Part shown: piece by piece, positions 48,387-59,264 of the stretch
Layout: each line of letters opens with the position of its first letter
Position numbering within the stretch: the stretch's first letter is position 1
Source of the DNA: Colocasia esculenta
Taxonomy: Eukaryota; Streptophyta; Magnoliopsida; Alismatales; Araceae
DNA length: 64,000 nucleotides
Direction of reading: 5' to 3'
NCBI GenBank assembly: GCA_014218235.1
Contig: CM024766.1
Coordinates: forward strand, 73,955,207-74,019,206
Made by a program: the position numbers and the translations under genes
Notes under the pieces: model-generated
What the model saw: the letters and a program-made list of their open reading frames with translations, nothing else
Told to the model about the DNA's origin: nothing
Databases searched by the model: none

Positions 48387-48553
48387 CACTAGGCCCAATA
48401 AATCACACAAGATAATTTGTCAAATATCGGCCCAATAAGCACAAAATGTCTCAATTAACTGTGTGAAAGTACAAGTCTGGCCCAATAAGTAATCCAGACC
48501 CAATATGAAATTCAAGCCCAATAAGGAATTTAGGCCCAATAAGGAAGCCCAAT
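48387..48553 (-). promoter_or_regulatory. Cluster of TTATTGGGCC (site II-like) motifs in the LTR of element B
   Basis: On the plus strand, GGCCCAATAA or close variants occur at about 48388, 48430, 48480, 48495 (ACCCAATA), 48514, 48533 and 48547 (GCCCAATGG). The reverse complement contains TGGGCY, the site II motif bound by plant TCP factors. They lie downstream of the predicted LTR start site. Confidence 0.6.
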
Positions 48554-49136
48554 GGACCTTTTTCCGGACTTGAAAATAGCCAAAATCGCGCCTTGCACGA
48601 TATTTTTTTTAGGGCTGCCTTGCAGACCCTTTTTCCAGACCGCCTTGCAGTCTTCTCAGAGCCTTGCTCTGGTTTTTTTCCGTCCCGAAACTCCTCCCCC
48701 AGCCTGGGGCGCCCCATCTCCTTTTATAGGGAGTGGAGAAGACGCCGTCCCGGCCATTTGATGTCTCGTCCCGGCCATTTGACTTCGTCCCGGCCATTCA
48801 CATTGTACTTGCCAAAACACCGTCCCGGTCAATTACGGACGCTCCCCGGCCATTTAGATTTGGCTATTTGCATGTTTCCCCCTGTTAAATTAATTTAGTT
48901 TTGTTTTCTACCTTGAATTCCCGAAAATTGGCCTTCCCTGAGAGCCGTGGGAGAGCATGGAGGAGGAGGAGAGGCGGCGGCCTCCCTCTCCCTCTCCTGC
49001 CGCGACCAGGAGCAGAAGGAGCAGCGGCCCCCCCCCCTTTCCTGTTGCGATCAGGACAGGGGGAGCAGCGGCCTGCCCTTTCCCTTTCCTGTTGCGATCA
49101 GGACAGGGGAGAGGCCCTCTCCTCTGCCCTCTTTAA

Positions 49137-49400
49137 ATGGCGGCAGCAGCAGCAAACGGCAACAGCAGCAGCGGCGCGAAGGAGAGGCCTGGCGGCGACG
49201 GCAGCGGGGGGGGGGGGAACCCAGCGGCGGCGGCGGGGGAACCCAGCAGCAGCGGCGGCGGGGGAACCCAGCAGCAGCGGCGGCGGGGGCTCCCAGCGGT
49301 GGCAGCGGCAGCGGCGGCGGCGAGGGGGGTATCCGGCGGTGGCAGCGGCGGCGGGGGCTCCCAGCGGCAGCGGCGGCGGCGAGGGGGGCCATCCCCTTCT
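49137..49400. repeat. GGC/CAGCGG trinucleotide-rich block in the LTR
   Basis: Imperfect repeats of CAGCGGCGG and AGCAGCGGCGG, with a run of 11 G near 49206. The three-base periodicity leaves ORFs open in several frames, giving Gly/Ser/Ala-rich translations. One frame begins with ATG 49137 and could feed into the antisense gene through a predicted splice. Confidence 0.75.
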
Positions 49401-49938
49401 CCCTCTCTTCTGTTCTGCGGCGGCTTCAGTGGGCAGGAGAGATCCCTGCTGCGCGGGGGTGAGGCCAGGCGGCAGTGGCAGCCAGCGGCCTCTGCGGCGA
49501 CTTCAGTGGGCAGGGGACCCTCCCCTCCGCGGACGTCTCCCTCCTCCTCTCTTCTGCGGCTAAAACAGGGGGGGCCGGAAGCCCCACTCTCTTCTTCCTC
49601 TGCTAACAGGCAGCGGCCAAGACAGGTATTTTCCTATATTGCTATTGATTTTTTCCTTTTTGCCCATGGTACGAACTGATCAACCATTGCCCCCCGAACC
49701 ATAGGTATCAATTTATGACCTTCTACCCTATGGCCATGAACTTGGTTTAAAATTTGCATATATTATTGTCATGCACATTTTTTGGTCCAACAAATGCCCC
49801 CCACGCGGCAGGTGGGTGGCGCCGACGCCATACGCATTTGCCGCGTGAATGTACCTTTGCTGCTGGGAGATGCTTTGTATGCTTTGAACTTTTCTGATGT
49901 TCTGTGTACCCCCTTGTTGATTTTCTTTTCAGGACGCC

Positions 49939-52900
49939 ATGAACCCTCGCGGGAGAGGCCGTCGGGGTCGTCCCGGTTACTGGGGACGGTCGGGTCATGG
50001 CCGGGGACGTGGCCGTCTAGCAACTCAGGATCGCTTGCCGCCTTCTTTCGACTCTCGCCGTCGGGTACCTTTCATGGGGCCCACATTGATATCGGCAGAG
50101 AGAGCTTCTGCCCTAGACAAAGGCTATACACGCGTTGCTTTATCTCATTTAAATGCTTCATCGGAGGAGGAGATGCACATTGACTCTTCATGGGTTCTTT
50201 ACTGTAAAGGGCAATTTCACTTCCAGCGCCCCGCTGATTTCCCTCGGCACCTTCCGTCAGATCAGTCTATATATGCTTTTGTGATTTCATATACCTGGCC
50301 GGGTGATGACGACGAGGGTCCCATACCTCTCGCTCGTGCTCAACGAGTTGCTTTAGAGAGAGCTATCCTTCTGGATCGTGACAGTTTATATGGCTTGCTT
50401 CAGTATGCATTTCCAGCTTTTCCGTGGCATGATGTTCGCTTGAATGAGCTGCCTTTGCCAGTGCAATTGGGTTCATACCGTCAATTGATGAATGTTCATA
50501 GTATTTCCAGACCTCTTCAGGCAGCTACGTGGCTGATGGCAGGTGGGGGCCGGGCCCCAATTTCTGATCATCGGACCGGGATATTTCTTTCTGCAGCTGA
50601 TGAGCTTTCTGACCGGTCTCCTTTTAGCGGTCATTGTTTTTTGCAAGACATTCTACAGAGTCAGAGACCCAGCTGGTATGGTAAGTTTAATGTCAGACGA
50701 GCACATGTTCCTCGTCCTGGGGCGACAGAATGGCTACAGTATGTACTCCAGCACTACCGTCATATGTTAGATCTTGTGGGCATTCGTCACGCAGTGACAG
50801 CTGCACTGTATAGGTATCCTTGTTACGCCGGGCTGGTCCAGGCTATAGCAGAGAGGTATAATAGTAAATGGAACACGATCTGCACTGCCGAAGGGGAGAC
50901 GGCCATCGACTTGTGGGCTTTTCATCGAATTTCTGGTCTTCCAGTTATAGGCGAGCCTTATGAAGAAGTTGTACTTGATGAGTTCTACAGGAATTCCACC
51001 GACGGCCAGGGTCGTTATGAAATTGAGTTTTGCTACAGGTATTTGATAAAGGCTTGGTATGATCTGGCCAAAGCGCGCCAATCTGCTTCCGTTGCTGGTG
51101 ATACAGATGGTTCTGGGACTTCACGCAACACTGCAAAGGTCAGCTTGCACACTTGGGTAAGATATTTTTATGGTGGCCCCTTCTGTTACGACAATGAATT
51201 TGCCCGTGCCGAGAGTTCTCGCCATGATATGTATGAAATACCCCGCCAGGAGCTTCCAGATTGTTCCCATGTATATGAATCTCCGACAGAGTCAGAGAAC
51301 CCTTGGGCATTGGATGAAATTACTCATTTGGCAGCTTATTTATCATATTGGTTGTGTACTTTTGCTATGCCTTTTGGGGAGGAGTCCCTTTTGCGACCAG
51401 AGGTGATATACCCAGCATGTCGTCTGGCATGCGGTTGTCGGTTGGCCCTTGCTCCCTCTGCTCTAGCTTGTATTTATCATTCGTTTGGGACTTTATCCGC
51501 ACATGATCAGCCCCGGGACAGCACCACGTTAATGGCCACTCATTATATCAATGTTTGGGCACATTGTCTTCTACCAGGTCGCCTCCCCGTGGGAGAAGTC
51601 AGGGATTTCTCTATTCCTTTAATTTTTCGCTTCATGGACGAGCCGGAAGGGGATGACGAGGCACTTCTTTCTTCAGCTCGAGATACTTTGGGATTCGTGC
51701 CCGTTGGGGCTGCCGGCAAGCTGCACTTTGATCATTCTTCCTTGCATTTCAGGCCTTTCCTCAGTCATTCAGAGTTTGGACAACCAGGTTGGTTTGATCC
51801 TTGGACTCAACAGGTGGTTCATGGAATTGCTGAGAAGTGTGTCCGCTTGGCATGGCTTCAATGTACCCGCCCAGGGGTATTGGTATTTCGGAGAGGACAG
51901 ACAATCATTTCGGAGCCTTATTATCCTCACAGGTTTGCTAGAAATTTTGGCTACGATCAGAGGATTCCATCCGACTTTGAATTTCCCCAACTGCCTCGAA
52001 TTTTGCACGGCCAATGTATTCATTTGCAAGCCCGCATGTGGTGGAACTTGTTTCAACAAGATAATGTCTCTTTGCTGGTCCACACTTCACCTTCCACTTA
52101 TCGGGGGGCAGTGACCCTGAAATATGCTAACTGGTGGGCCAGCCACAGTGGGAATTTTACACAGCGTTCTGGTGCTATTCGCCATGTAGAGAAAGACTAT
52201 TTGCGTAGGCAGGATCGCCCCCATTTTCATATCCGAGACAAGTATTTGAAGAAATATTTTCCAGAGTTGGCTATTCATGTAATCAATGCCTTCCAAGCCC
52301 GAGATAAATCGCGGAAACATCCCTTGGCCCAGGTAGAGGTTGTGCATGCTGACAGTCACCCCGTTCGTAAAAAGAGCGCTTCGAAGAAAAGAGCCAGATC
52401 GGCTGCCTTACACCCGCCGCCCTCTTATGAATGGTGGTCCGATTTTGTTCACGCCTGTGGGCTACCGCCAGATGCGCCCGCCGACGCTCTACTCCCTCCA
52501 GACACTTTTAGCAGTGACCCGGCCAAAGAGTGGATAGCCTACCTTAGCAGTGTCCTCACTTCTCTTGGGCCCCGCCGCGAAGCCTTTCTAGTTCGGAAAG
52601 CTCGCAGTCTGGGTGATGTATGGTCAGCTGTGTCTTCAGGCGCCCGAGAGTTGGGCCTTTTTTCTCAGACAGTGATTCCACGACCGCTTGAGTCTATCTT
52701 GCCCTCAGGTGATATTTTCCTTTTGAATATATTCATATATGTTCCACTGCTTGAATTGTCTCTTTCTGATGGTGCTCATTTGCTTTCCTTTTTTCCTTTA
52801 GATACTGTGAGCCCCTCTCGCCGTACCGCTCAGCCTGAGGTCCGTGCAGGACCAGATGTTAGTTCGCGCATCCCCTCTTCTGAGGTAGCTGGCCCCCTTC

Positions 52901-54767
52901 ATGACAGCGCAGGTGATGGATACCCCTTCCCTTTTGCACTTTCCCTCAAGAGAGAGAAAAATGTATTTCTCATTTATTTTATTTTATCTCGCAGATGGGG
53001 CGACCTTCTCACCTTATATTTCCTTGCATGTGGATTCTACTAGCACAGTGCACGCAGGTAGCTGTGGTTTTCTTTTCATTCATTTTTCCTTCACTTGCAG
53101 ACACTTTGCTTCCATGTTTATCTGTCCCTTCTTTGACTTTCACAGCTCCTGCTGAACCGTTGTTGGGCCCCCTTCTATCCAAGGACCAGAATGTAGAGCC
53201 TGAACTCCCTGCTCCAGGAGCTCGAGAGGGGCATTCCAGGGAAGATGATATAGATGACTGGGATTATGAAGTGGATGTTACGGATATTCCCATTTTGAAC
53301 CCAGATTGGGACCCTTCTATGGAAAATCCCGAAGACCCCAACTTCAGTGAGTTGATTTTTTTTCTTATTGCTTTCTTTTTTATCATGACATCTTTGCTGA
53401 TTTTTTTTTCTTTCTTAGATATGCCTTTTGGTGACTTGATGAAAATGATGGAAGCGCCCCTAGCTACCACAAATCAAGGGGTGCTTCAGGAAATGACTAC
53501 TGCCACCGAGCCTGCGATGACTGGGACTACTCCTCTTTTGGTTGGGGGTACCTCAGCTTTCAAAGCTTACCGACCACTTTCAATTTTTCCTTCCTCTCAG
53601 CTTCCTTATTCATATGTACACATGCTTTGTATTCTATTTTGCAGCCACCCTCGACCAAGGCAATCTCTTGCCCGTGTCGGCTTCCACTGCATTAGATGAG
53701 GAGAAAGGTGAGCCTCCATCATCATCTTGCCATCTACCGGACCCTTCTGTGCTTCCAGAGGAGACGGGGCTCCCTGCCAGACCCTCGTTCCAGCCTTGTG
53801 ACTCAGGTACTAATTATACATTTTTCCCGCAAAGTATGATGATTTTTACAACTTGTAATTAGTCCTGCTTTTCAGAATCGCTTAGGGTCTCCCCTTTTCT
53901 CTCTTACTTTGCTTACATGTCTTTCTTTTCATGTTCCACAGCTATAATTAGTCAGGACGAACTGTTGCCTACGCCAGAGCTTGGCGAGGCAGATGGCGGT
54001 GATTCTTCTGCACCCTTGCCCCCTGCCTTGGATCTCCCAGCGGCTGTTGCAGAAGCAGGGGTCCCTGCCAAGCCTTCTGAGTACTTTTCGGGTATGTATA
54101 CGTCTCGTGCTTCACACTTATAGAGATTCTTCATCATTTCTCATGCGTGGTCTCTTGGACGCAGGGAACTCAGGGGCGACCTCGCCTTTGAATGCTGGCG
54201 AGCCTAACTCCTCAGGGACCCAAATTATTTCTAGCGAGCATAGCGAGGCTACCGAACCTTTGTCGGGCGAAACTCAGCGGTTTTCCGCGGCTTTTGAGAC
54301 TGCCGACGACTTCGAGGAGGTGTCTTCATGTCCTTCTCTAGTTGTTCCAGGTCTCTTCTCACCCCCTACATTAGATGTCTCTTTCGTATTTTATTCATGC
54401 TGAGTTTGATTTTCTTTGTACCTCTACTTGTGCAGGGTTGGAGCGATCGTCACAGGCCCTTGGGGTCTTAGAGGCCCGACTAGACGCTCTTCGTAGTGAG
54501 GTTGCTGGCCTTACCGACCAGATTTCTGCGGCGCGGGCCCAGCGTACCTCTCTCCTCGCTAGGCAGAGGGAAGGATCGGCTCGTGCATCTCTTCTACACA
54601 TGTTGGCATCACACCTGGACCGATCAGTTGCTGAGGACGTGCGACACTCCATAGCCTTGACCGTTGGGCTATCCTCTTTGGAGGTGGAGCGGGGCAGGGC
54701 CCGTGCAGCCATTACTGCTTTGGAGGCTGAGGCTGACCACTTGAGAGACGGTGCTCCCCGGGCGTAG
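49939..54767 (+). CDS. Antisense extra gene (aORF) of element B: plant-mobile-domain-like protein with nine exons
   Basis: Exons: 49939-52708, 52802-52912, 52995-53057, 53146-53346, 53419-53547, 53645-53806, 53942-54091, 54165-54350 and 54436-54767. Every intron is GT-AG, 72-135 bp, with a T-rich 3' end, and phase 1, so exons 2-8 are 111, 63, 201, 129, 162, 150 and 186 nt. The protein is 1367 residues. Residues 1-30 are Arg/Gly-rich. Residues ~255-345 carry plant-mobile-domain (PF10536)-like motifs (HYRHMLDLVGIRHAV, KWNTICTAEGETAIDLW, ISGLPVIGEPY), and that body may reach ~residue 770. A basic stretch (KKSASKKRARS) follows. Exons 2-8 are acidic and Pro/Ser-rich, probably disordered. Exon 9 is a coiled coil (LEARLDALRSEVAGLTDQIS). 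No stop or frameshift is seen. ATG 49939 is the first after a predicted leader acceptor (49932). Plant-mobile-domain proteins and aORFs of TAT elements are known; this role is unknown. Confidence 0.8.
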
Positions 54768-55584
54768 ACCTAGCTTAGAGTTGTTGTTTTCTCTTTCTTC
54801 TTTTTGTGCTTGTATGGGACCTTTATTTGACTTCTACTTCCTAGGCTATCCCAGGGGCCTGTCCTGGGACCAGACTTTTGTTTGCTATATACATTACACT
54901 TTTGACTTTCGTCATTAGCATGTGATGATGATTTTTTTTTTTGACGATGATTTTTTGATAACAGGGGCTTTAAGGCTTCCCCCACAAGCCACTAGTTGTT
55001 TGATTCAGAGGATTAGGGCTCCTCCGGGGCCACAACATGTTTGTATCAGAGAATCGAGGCTTCCCCAGTGCCGTGCTTTGGGTGAGGGAATTAAAAGCTC
55101 CCTCAGACTTATAATTTTGATTTTTTGATTTTTTGATTTTTGATTTTTTTTTCACATTACCAATCCTAGTGCCCTTTCGGGTTTTCGCCACGATTGGCCC
55201 CCTTTAGCTTTTTCCGACACGCCTTTGCAGGTTTTCGTGTTGAGGGGTTTACCCATTTTTGCCTGAGGCGCCCTTTCGGGTTTTCACCTCAGCTGGGTTT
55301 AGGACCTTTTTACCCTTGATCCATCACGATGAAGTGGTAGACCAAGTCCGCCGGGGCACCTCCTTTTTGAGCCCCTATTTATTCTATTTTTTTTCCTTTT
55401 GTGAGGAATTAAAGGCCTCCCCGAGAGCCGTAAGAATTGGAAATTGGATTTATGTACGGTAGGGAATTAAAGGCTTCCCTGAGAGCCGTGGGTTGAGAAT
55501 TTGAGTTTATAAATGGTAGAGAATTAGAGGCTTCCCTGAGAGCCGTAAATGTGCTTAGAGAATTGAGGCTCCTCTGGGGCTCGC
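54768..55584. repeat. Spacer with degenerate 'GGCTTCCCTGAGAGCCGT' repeats
   Basis: Downstream of the antisense gene, the words AGAATTAAAGGCTTCCC and CTGAGAGCCGT, or variants, recur at about 54966, 55010, 55048, 55087, 55405, 55453, 55525 and 55560. The same word occurs inside the LTR (about 48931-48952). No ORF of interest. Confidence 0.7.
55139..55400. repeat. Left copy of a direct duplication flanking the 147-bp array
   Basis: Starts with a T-run and TCACATTACCA, then repeated CGCCCTTTCGGGTTTTC words and GCCGGGGCACCTC. The same order is seen at 57208-57440. Confidence 0.8.
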
Positions 55585-56918
55585 GATTTGACTTTTGACC
55601 GGTCTTGTCGACTTGTTAGCCAAAAGACATGGCTTTCAACCTTTGGCTGGCCTGGACGGCTTGTTAGCCAAGAGGCCTGGATTTTGAGCTTTTTGACTGG
55701 CCTCGACGGCTTGTTAGCCAAAGAAGCTCGAGATTTGACTTTTGACTGGTCTCGACGACTTGTTAGCCAAGAGACATAGATTTCAACCTTTGGCTGGCCT
55801 GGACGGCTTGTTAGCCAAGGGGTGTGGATTTTGAGCCCTTTGACTGGCCTTGACGGCTTGTTAGCCAAAGAAGCTCGGGATTTGACTTTTGACTGGTCTT
55901 GACGACTTGTTAGCCAAAAGACATGGATTTTGACCTTTGACTGGCCTGGACGGCTTGTTAGCCAAGAGGTCTGGATTTTGAGCTTTTTGACTGGCCTCGA
56001 CGGCCTGTTAGCCAAAGAAGCTCGGGACTTGACTTTTGACTGGTCTTGACGACTTGTTAGCCAAAAGATATGGATTTCAACCTTTGACTGGCCTGGACGG
56101 CTTGTTAGCCAAGAGGTCTGGATTTTGAGCTTTCTGACTGGCCTTGACGGCTTGTTAGCCAAAGAAACTCGAGATTTGACTTTTGACTGGTCTTGACGAC
56201 TTGTTAGCCAAAAGACATGGATTTCAACCTTTGACTGGCCTGGACGGCTTGTTAGCCAAGAGGTCTGGATTTTGAGCTTTTTGGCTGGCCTTGACGGCTT
56301 GTTAGCCAAAGAAACTCGAGATTTGACTTTTGACTGGTCTTGACGACTTGTTAGCCAAAAGACATGGATTTCAACCTTTGACTGGCCTGGACGGCTTGTT
56401 AGCCAAGAGGTCTGGATTTTGGGCTTTTTGACTGGCCTTGACGGCTTGTTAGCCAAAGAAGCTCGAGATTTGACTTTTGACTGGTCTTGACGACTTGTTA
56501 GCCAAAAGACATGGATTTCAACCTTTGACTGGCCTGGACGGCTTGTTAGCCAAGAGGTCTGGATTTTGAGCTTTCTGACTGGCCTTGACGGCTTGTTAGC
56601 CAAAGAAACTCGAGATTTGACTTTTGACTGGTCTTGACGACTTGTTAGCCAAAAGACATGGATTTCAACCTTTGACTGGCCTGGACGGCTTGTTAGCCAA
56701 GAGGTCTGGATTTTGGGCTTTTTGACTGGCCTTGACGGCTTGTTAGCCAAAGAAGCTCGAGATTTGACTTTTGACTGGTCTTGACGACTTGTTAGCCAAA
56801 AGACATGGATTTCAACCTTTGACTGGCCTGGACGGCTTGTTAGCCAAGAGGTCTGGATTTTGAGCTTTTTGACCGGCCTTGACAGCTTGTTAGCCAAAGA
56901 AGCTCGAGATTTGACTTT
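55585..56918. repeat. Minisatellite of element B: 147-bp period, nine units, each of three ~49-bp subunits
   Basis: GAA(G/A)CTCG recurs at 55723, 55870, 56017, 56164, 56311, 56458, 56605, 56752 and 56899, exactly 147 bp apart each time. Each unit contains three versions of TGACTGGCCTTGACGGCTTG followed by TTAGCCAA, 49, 48 and 50 bp long. Because 147 is a multiple of three, a long minus-strand ORF stays open across the array; this is a by-product of the period. It lies between the integrase end and the antisense gene end, where TAT/Ogre elements often carry tandem repeats. Confidence 0.95.
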
Positions 56919-57207
56919 CTCTCTTTTTTTTTTTTTTGAAGTGAGTATCTCCTCTCTCTTTTTTTTTTGTTGGGTTCCCCCTCTCTCTCTTTCTTCGAGC
57001 AGAGTTCGAACTTCCCACATTTCTTATAAGGGCGGAAAGACACAATCATCGTCGTCTCGGTTATAGCCCCCTTATTTGATTATTCATTTGAATGAATTTA
57101 GGGGTTGTTTCGTCATTGACAACTCTTACGTCTTTCCTCTTATAAGGAATGCGGGATAGCTCGATCTTGCTCCAGGAAAGGTCGAGAGAGTATCCCCGTT
57201 TTGTTTT

Positions 57208-57440
57208 TTTTTTTTTTTTTCACATTACCAGTCATGGCGCCCTTTCGGGTTTTCACCATGGCTGGCCCCCTCTTGCTTTTGCCTGCACGCCCTTTCGGGT
57301 TTTCATGCAGCGGGGTTTCCCGATTTTGCCCGAGGCGCCCTTTCGGGTTTTCACCTCAGCTGGGTTCTAGGCCTTTTTACCCTCGATTCATTCTGGAGGA
57401 GCAATGAATCGAGTCTGCCGGGGCACCTCGTTTTTAAGCC
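57208..57440. repeat. Right copy of the direct duplication flanking the 147-bp array
   Basis: TCACATTACCAGTCATGG, then three GCCCTTTCGGGTTTTC words and GCCGGGGCACCTC, in the same order as 55139-55400. A T-run of about 24 bases follows (57457-57479). Confidence 0.8.
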
Positions 57441-57542
57441 CCTTTTTTCTTTTCTCTTTTTTTTTTTTTTTTTTTTTTTATTGAGATCATGTAACGGGAT
57501 CTTTTCCATATCTCCAGTATGTACCAAAGTCGGATCCACCTG

Positions 57543-59264
57543 TTACATTGTGTAGACGTACTCACACTCAGGGGTATGGTACAGCTTCATGTGTCTACCA
57601 TTCAGAGGCGGAAACATCGCATTTCCTTCTTGGTCGACTACCGTGTAGGCACCACCTTCAAATACTTTGTCAATCACAAATGGACCGAGCCAATTGGGTA
57701 TGAATTTATTCTTGGGTCGAGAGGCCATGACGTCCTTTTGTTTGACCATGACTAAATCTCCCTTTTTAAAAGCTCTTTCTTTCACGAGCTTGTCAAAAGC
57801 ACGGGACATCCGTGCTTGATAGTTTCGAAGACGTTGGTATGCGACCAAGCGTTTTCCTTCTAAATTTGACAACTCCTCAAGCCGTCTTTCTATTTCGGTC
57901 CCCTCATCAGTAGGTAGACCATAATGGAGAGCTACTCTATAGGATGAGAGCTCAATTTCCACAGGAATGACTGCTTCGGTCCCATAAACAAGGGAAAAGG
58001 GTGAACATCCTGTGGGAGTTTTGTAGATGGTGCGATAGGCCCATAGAGCTTCATGCATCCTTTCGTCCCAATCACGCTTTCGACCATTTACCAATTTGAC
58101 CATGAGCTTGCATAAAGTTTTATTGAAGGCTTCGGCTAACCCATTGGCTTGAGGATAGTAGACCGTTGACGTCCTCCATTCGATGTGGAATTTTGCTATC
58201 AATTTGTTTATTGTCTGATTTTTGAATGGAGTGCCATTGTCAGACATGATCCGACTCGGAACACCGAACCGGTATATGATATGATGTCGGACAAAGCGAG
58301 CCACCGCTTCTCCGGTAGTTTCTTTTAGAGGTACAGCCTCAGCCCATCTTGAGAAATAATCTGTGGCAGCCAGAATGTATTTATACCCCTTGGATGACGT
58401 AGGGAGGGGACCCACTATGTCCATTCCCCATTCAGCAAATGGCCATGTTGGGGTTGTTGGATGGAGCTTGCTTGGTGGTTTTCTTGGCACGGGCCCATAG
58501 GCTTGGCATTGGGGGCAGGCTCGAGCGAATCGCTCGCAGTCTGCAAACATTGTTGGCCAGTAAAAGCCTTTGCTTTGTATATTGATTTTCATTTTTGGGC
58601 CAGATTGGTGGGCTCCGCACAGTCCTGCGTGTACCTCCCGCATGATCATCTTGGCTTCTTTCGGAGATAGGCATCTCAACAGTAGGGATTTATCCTTTTC
58701 GGGTGTAAACTTGTATAATGTATCATTTATCAGCTTGTAAGAAGCAGCTCTTCGCAACAGTTGCACTCGCTCCCCCCTTTTATCTGGTAGCCAACCATTT
58801 TTTATTTTGATGATAGGAACGCGCCAATCATCTTCTTCTTGGCCTTCATTTTCTTCCAATGTATTTGCCTCAAAGGTCGTCAGACCATCACGGCGATTTA
58901 GGGTGCTCGGAAGCAGTCTTCTGTTTCTTATGGTAATCGCCAGTTCACCTTCAGGAGGGAGTTTGAGAGCGGATGCGAGCTTGGCCAATGCGTCAGCCTG
59001 TGAATTTTGACTTCTTCTAACATGCTCTATTTTAAAGTGATAGAACCTGTCGCTGAGTCTTGTAGCTGCTTCAAAGTAGGCTTTCAATTCTTCTTTTCGG
59101 ACTTCAAAAATGCCCAACATTTGTCTGACGACTAACAGTGAATCGCCAAACACTTCGATGCATCTTATGCCCATTTCTAGGGCGATTTCCAGGCCAACTA
59201 TGAGGGCTTCATATTCTGCTTCATTATTCGTGAGGGATTCCATCAGAGCACATGAATAGTGCAA
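57543..59264 (-). pseudogene. Second RNase H and integrase of element B (frame shifted from RT)
   Basis: The frame starts at a shift near 59262 and is open to the stop at 57543. It begins with the end of the second RNase H (TNNEAEYEALIVGLEIAL, SQNSQADALAKLASAL). The integrase follows: a zinc-binding domain HAGLCGAHQ...CERFARACPQCQ with all His and Cys; a DDE core (WGMDIVGPL, IMSDNGTPFKN, YYPQANGLAEAFNKTL) with all three acidic residues; and a C-terminal GDLVMVKQK...WLGPFVIDKVFEGGAY module. It inserts element cDNA into the host genome. The domains look undamaged, unlike in element A, but the upstream frameshift breaks the polyprotein. Confidence 0.88.

Larger units (their letters stand above)
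48386..49792 (-). repeat. 3' LTR of element B (outer boundary uncertain)
   Basis: The inner edge is TGTTGGACC on the minus strand, right after a purine tract. A minus-strand TATA box (CTATAAAAGG) lies at 48720-48730. Downstream of it, seven TTATTGGGCC-type words occur between 48387 and 48553. A GGC/CAGCGG-rich block lies upstream of the TATA (49137-49400). The left edge has not been fixed: no second LTR copy is available for comparison. Confidence 0.6.

Noticed and set aside
49051..49679. Gly/Ser/Ala-rich ORFs near the LTR of element B as an independent gene
   Set aside because: They translate a GGC-rich repeat in several frames. Only a possible in-frame leader to the antisense gene is kept, as a finding.
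55524..57020. A 498-codon minus-strand ORF with a repeating protein pattern
   Set aside because: The 147-bp period is a multiple of three, so any open frame stays open across the array. There is no domain, and the frame is tied to the repeat; it is annotated as a minisatellite.
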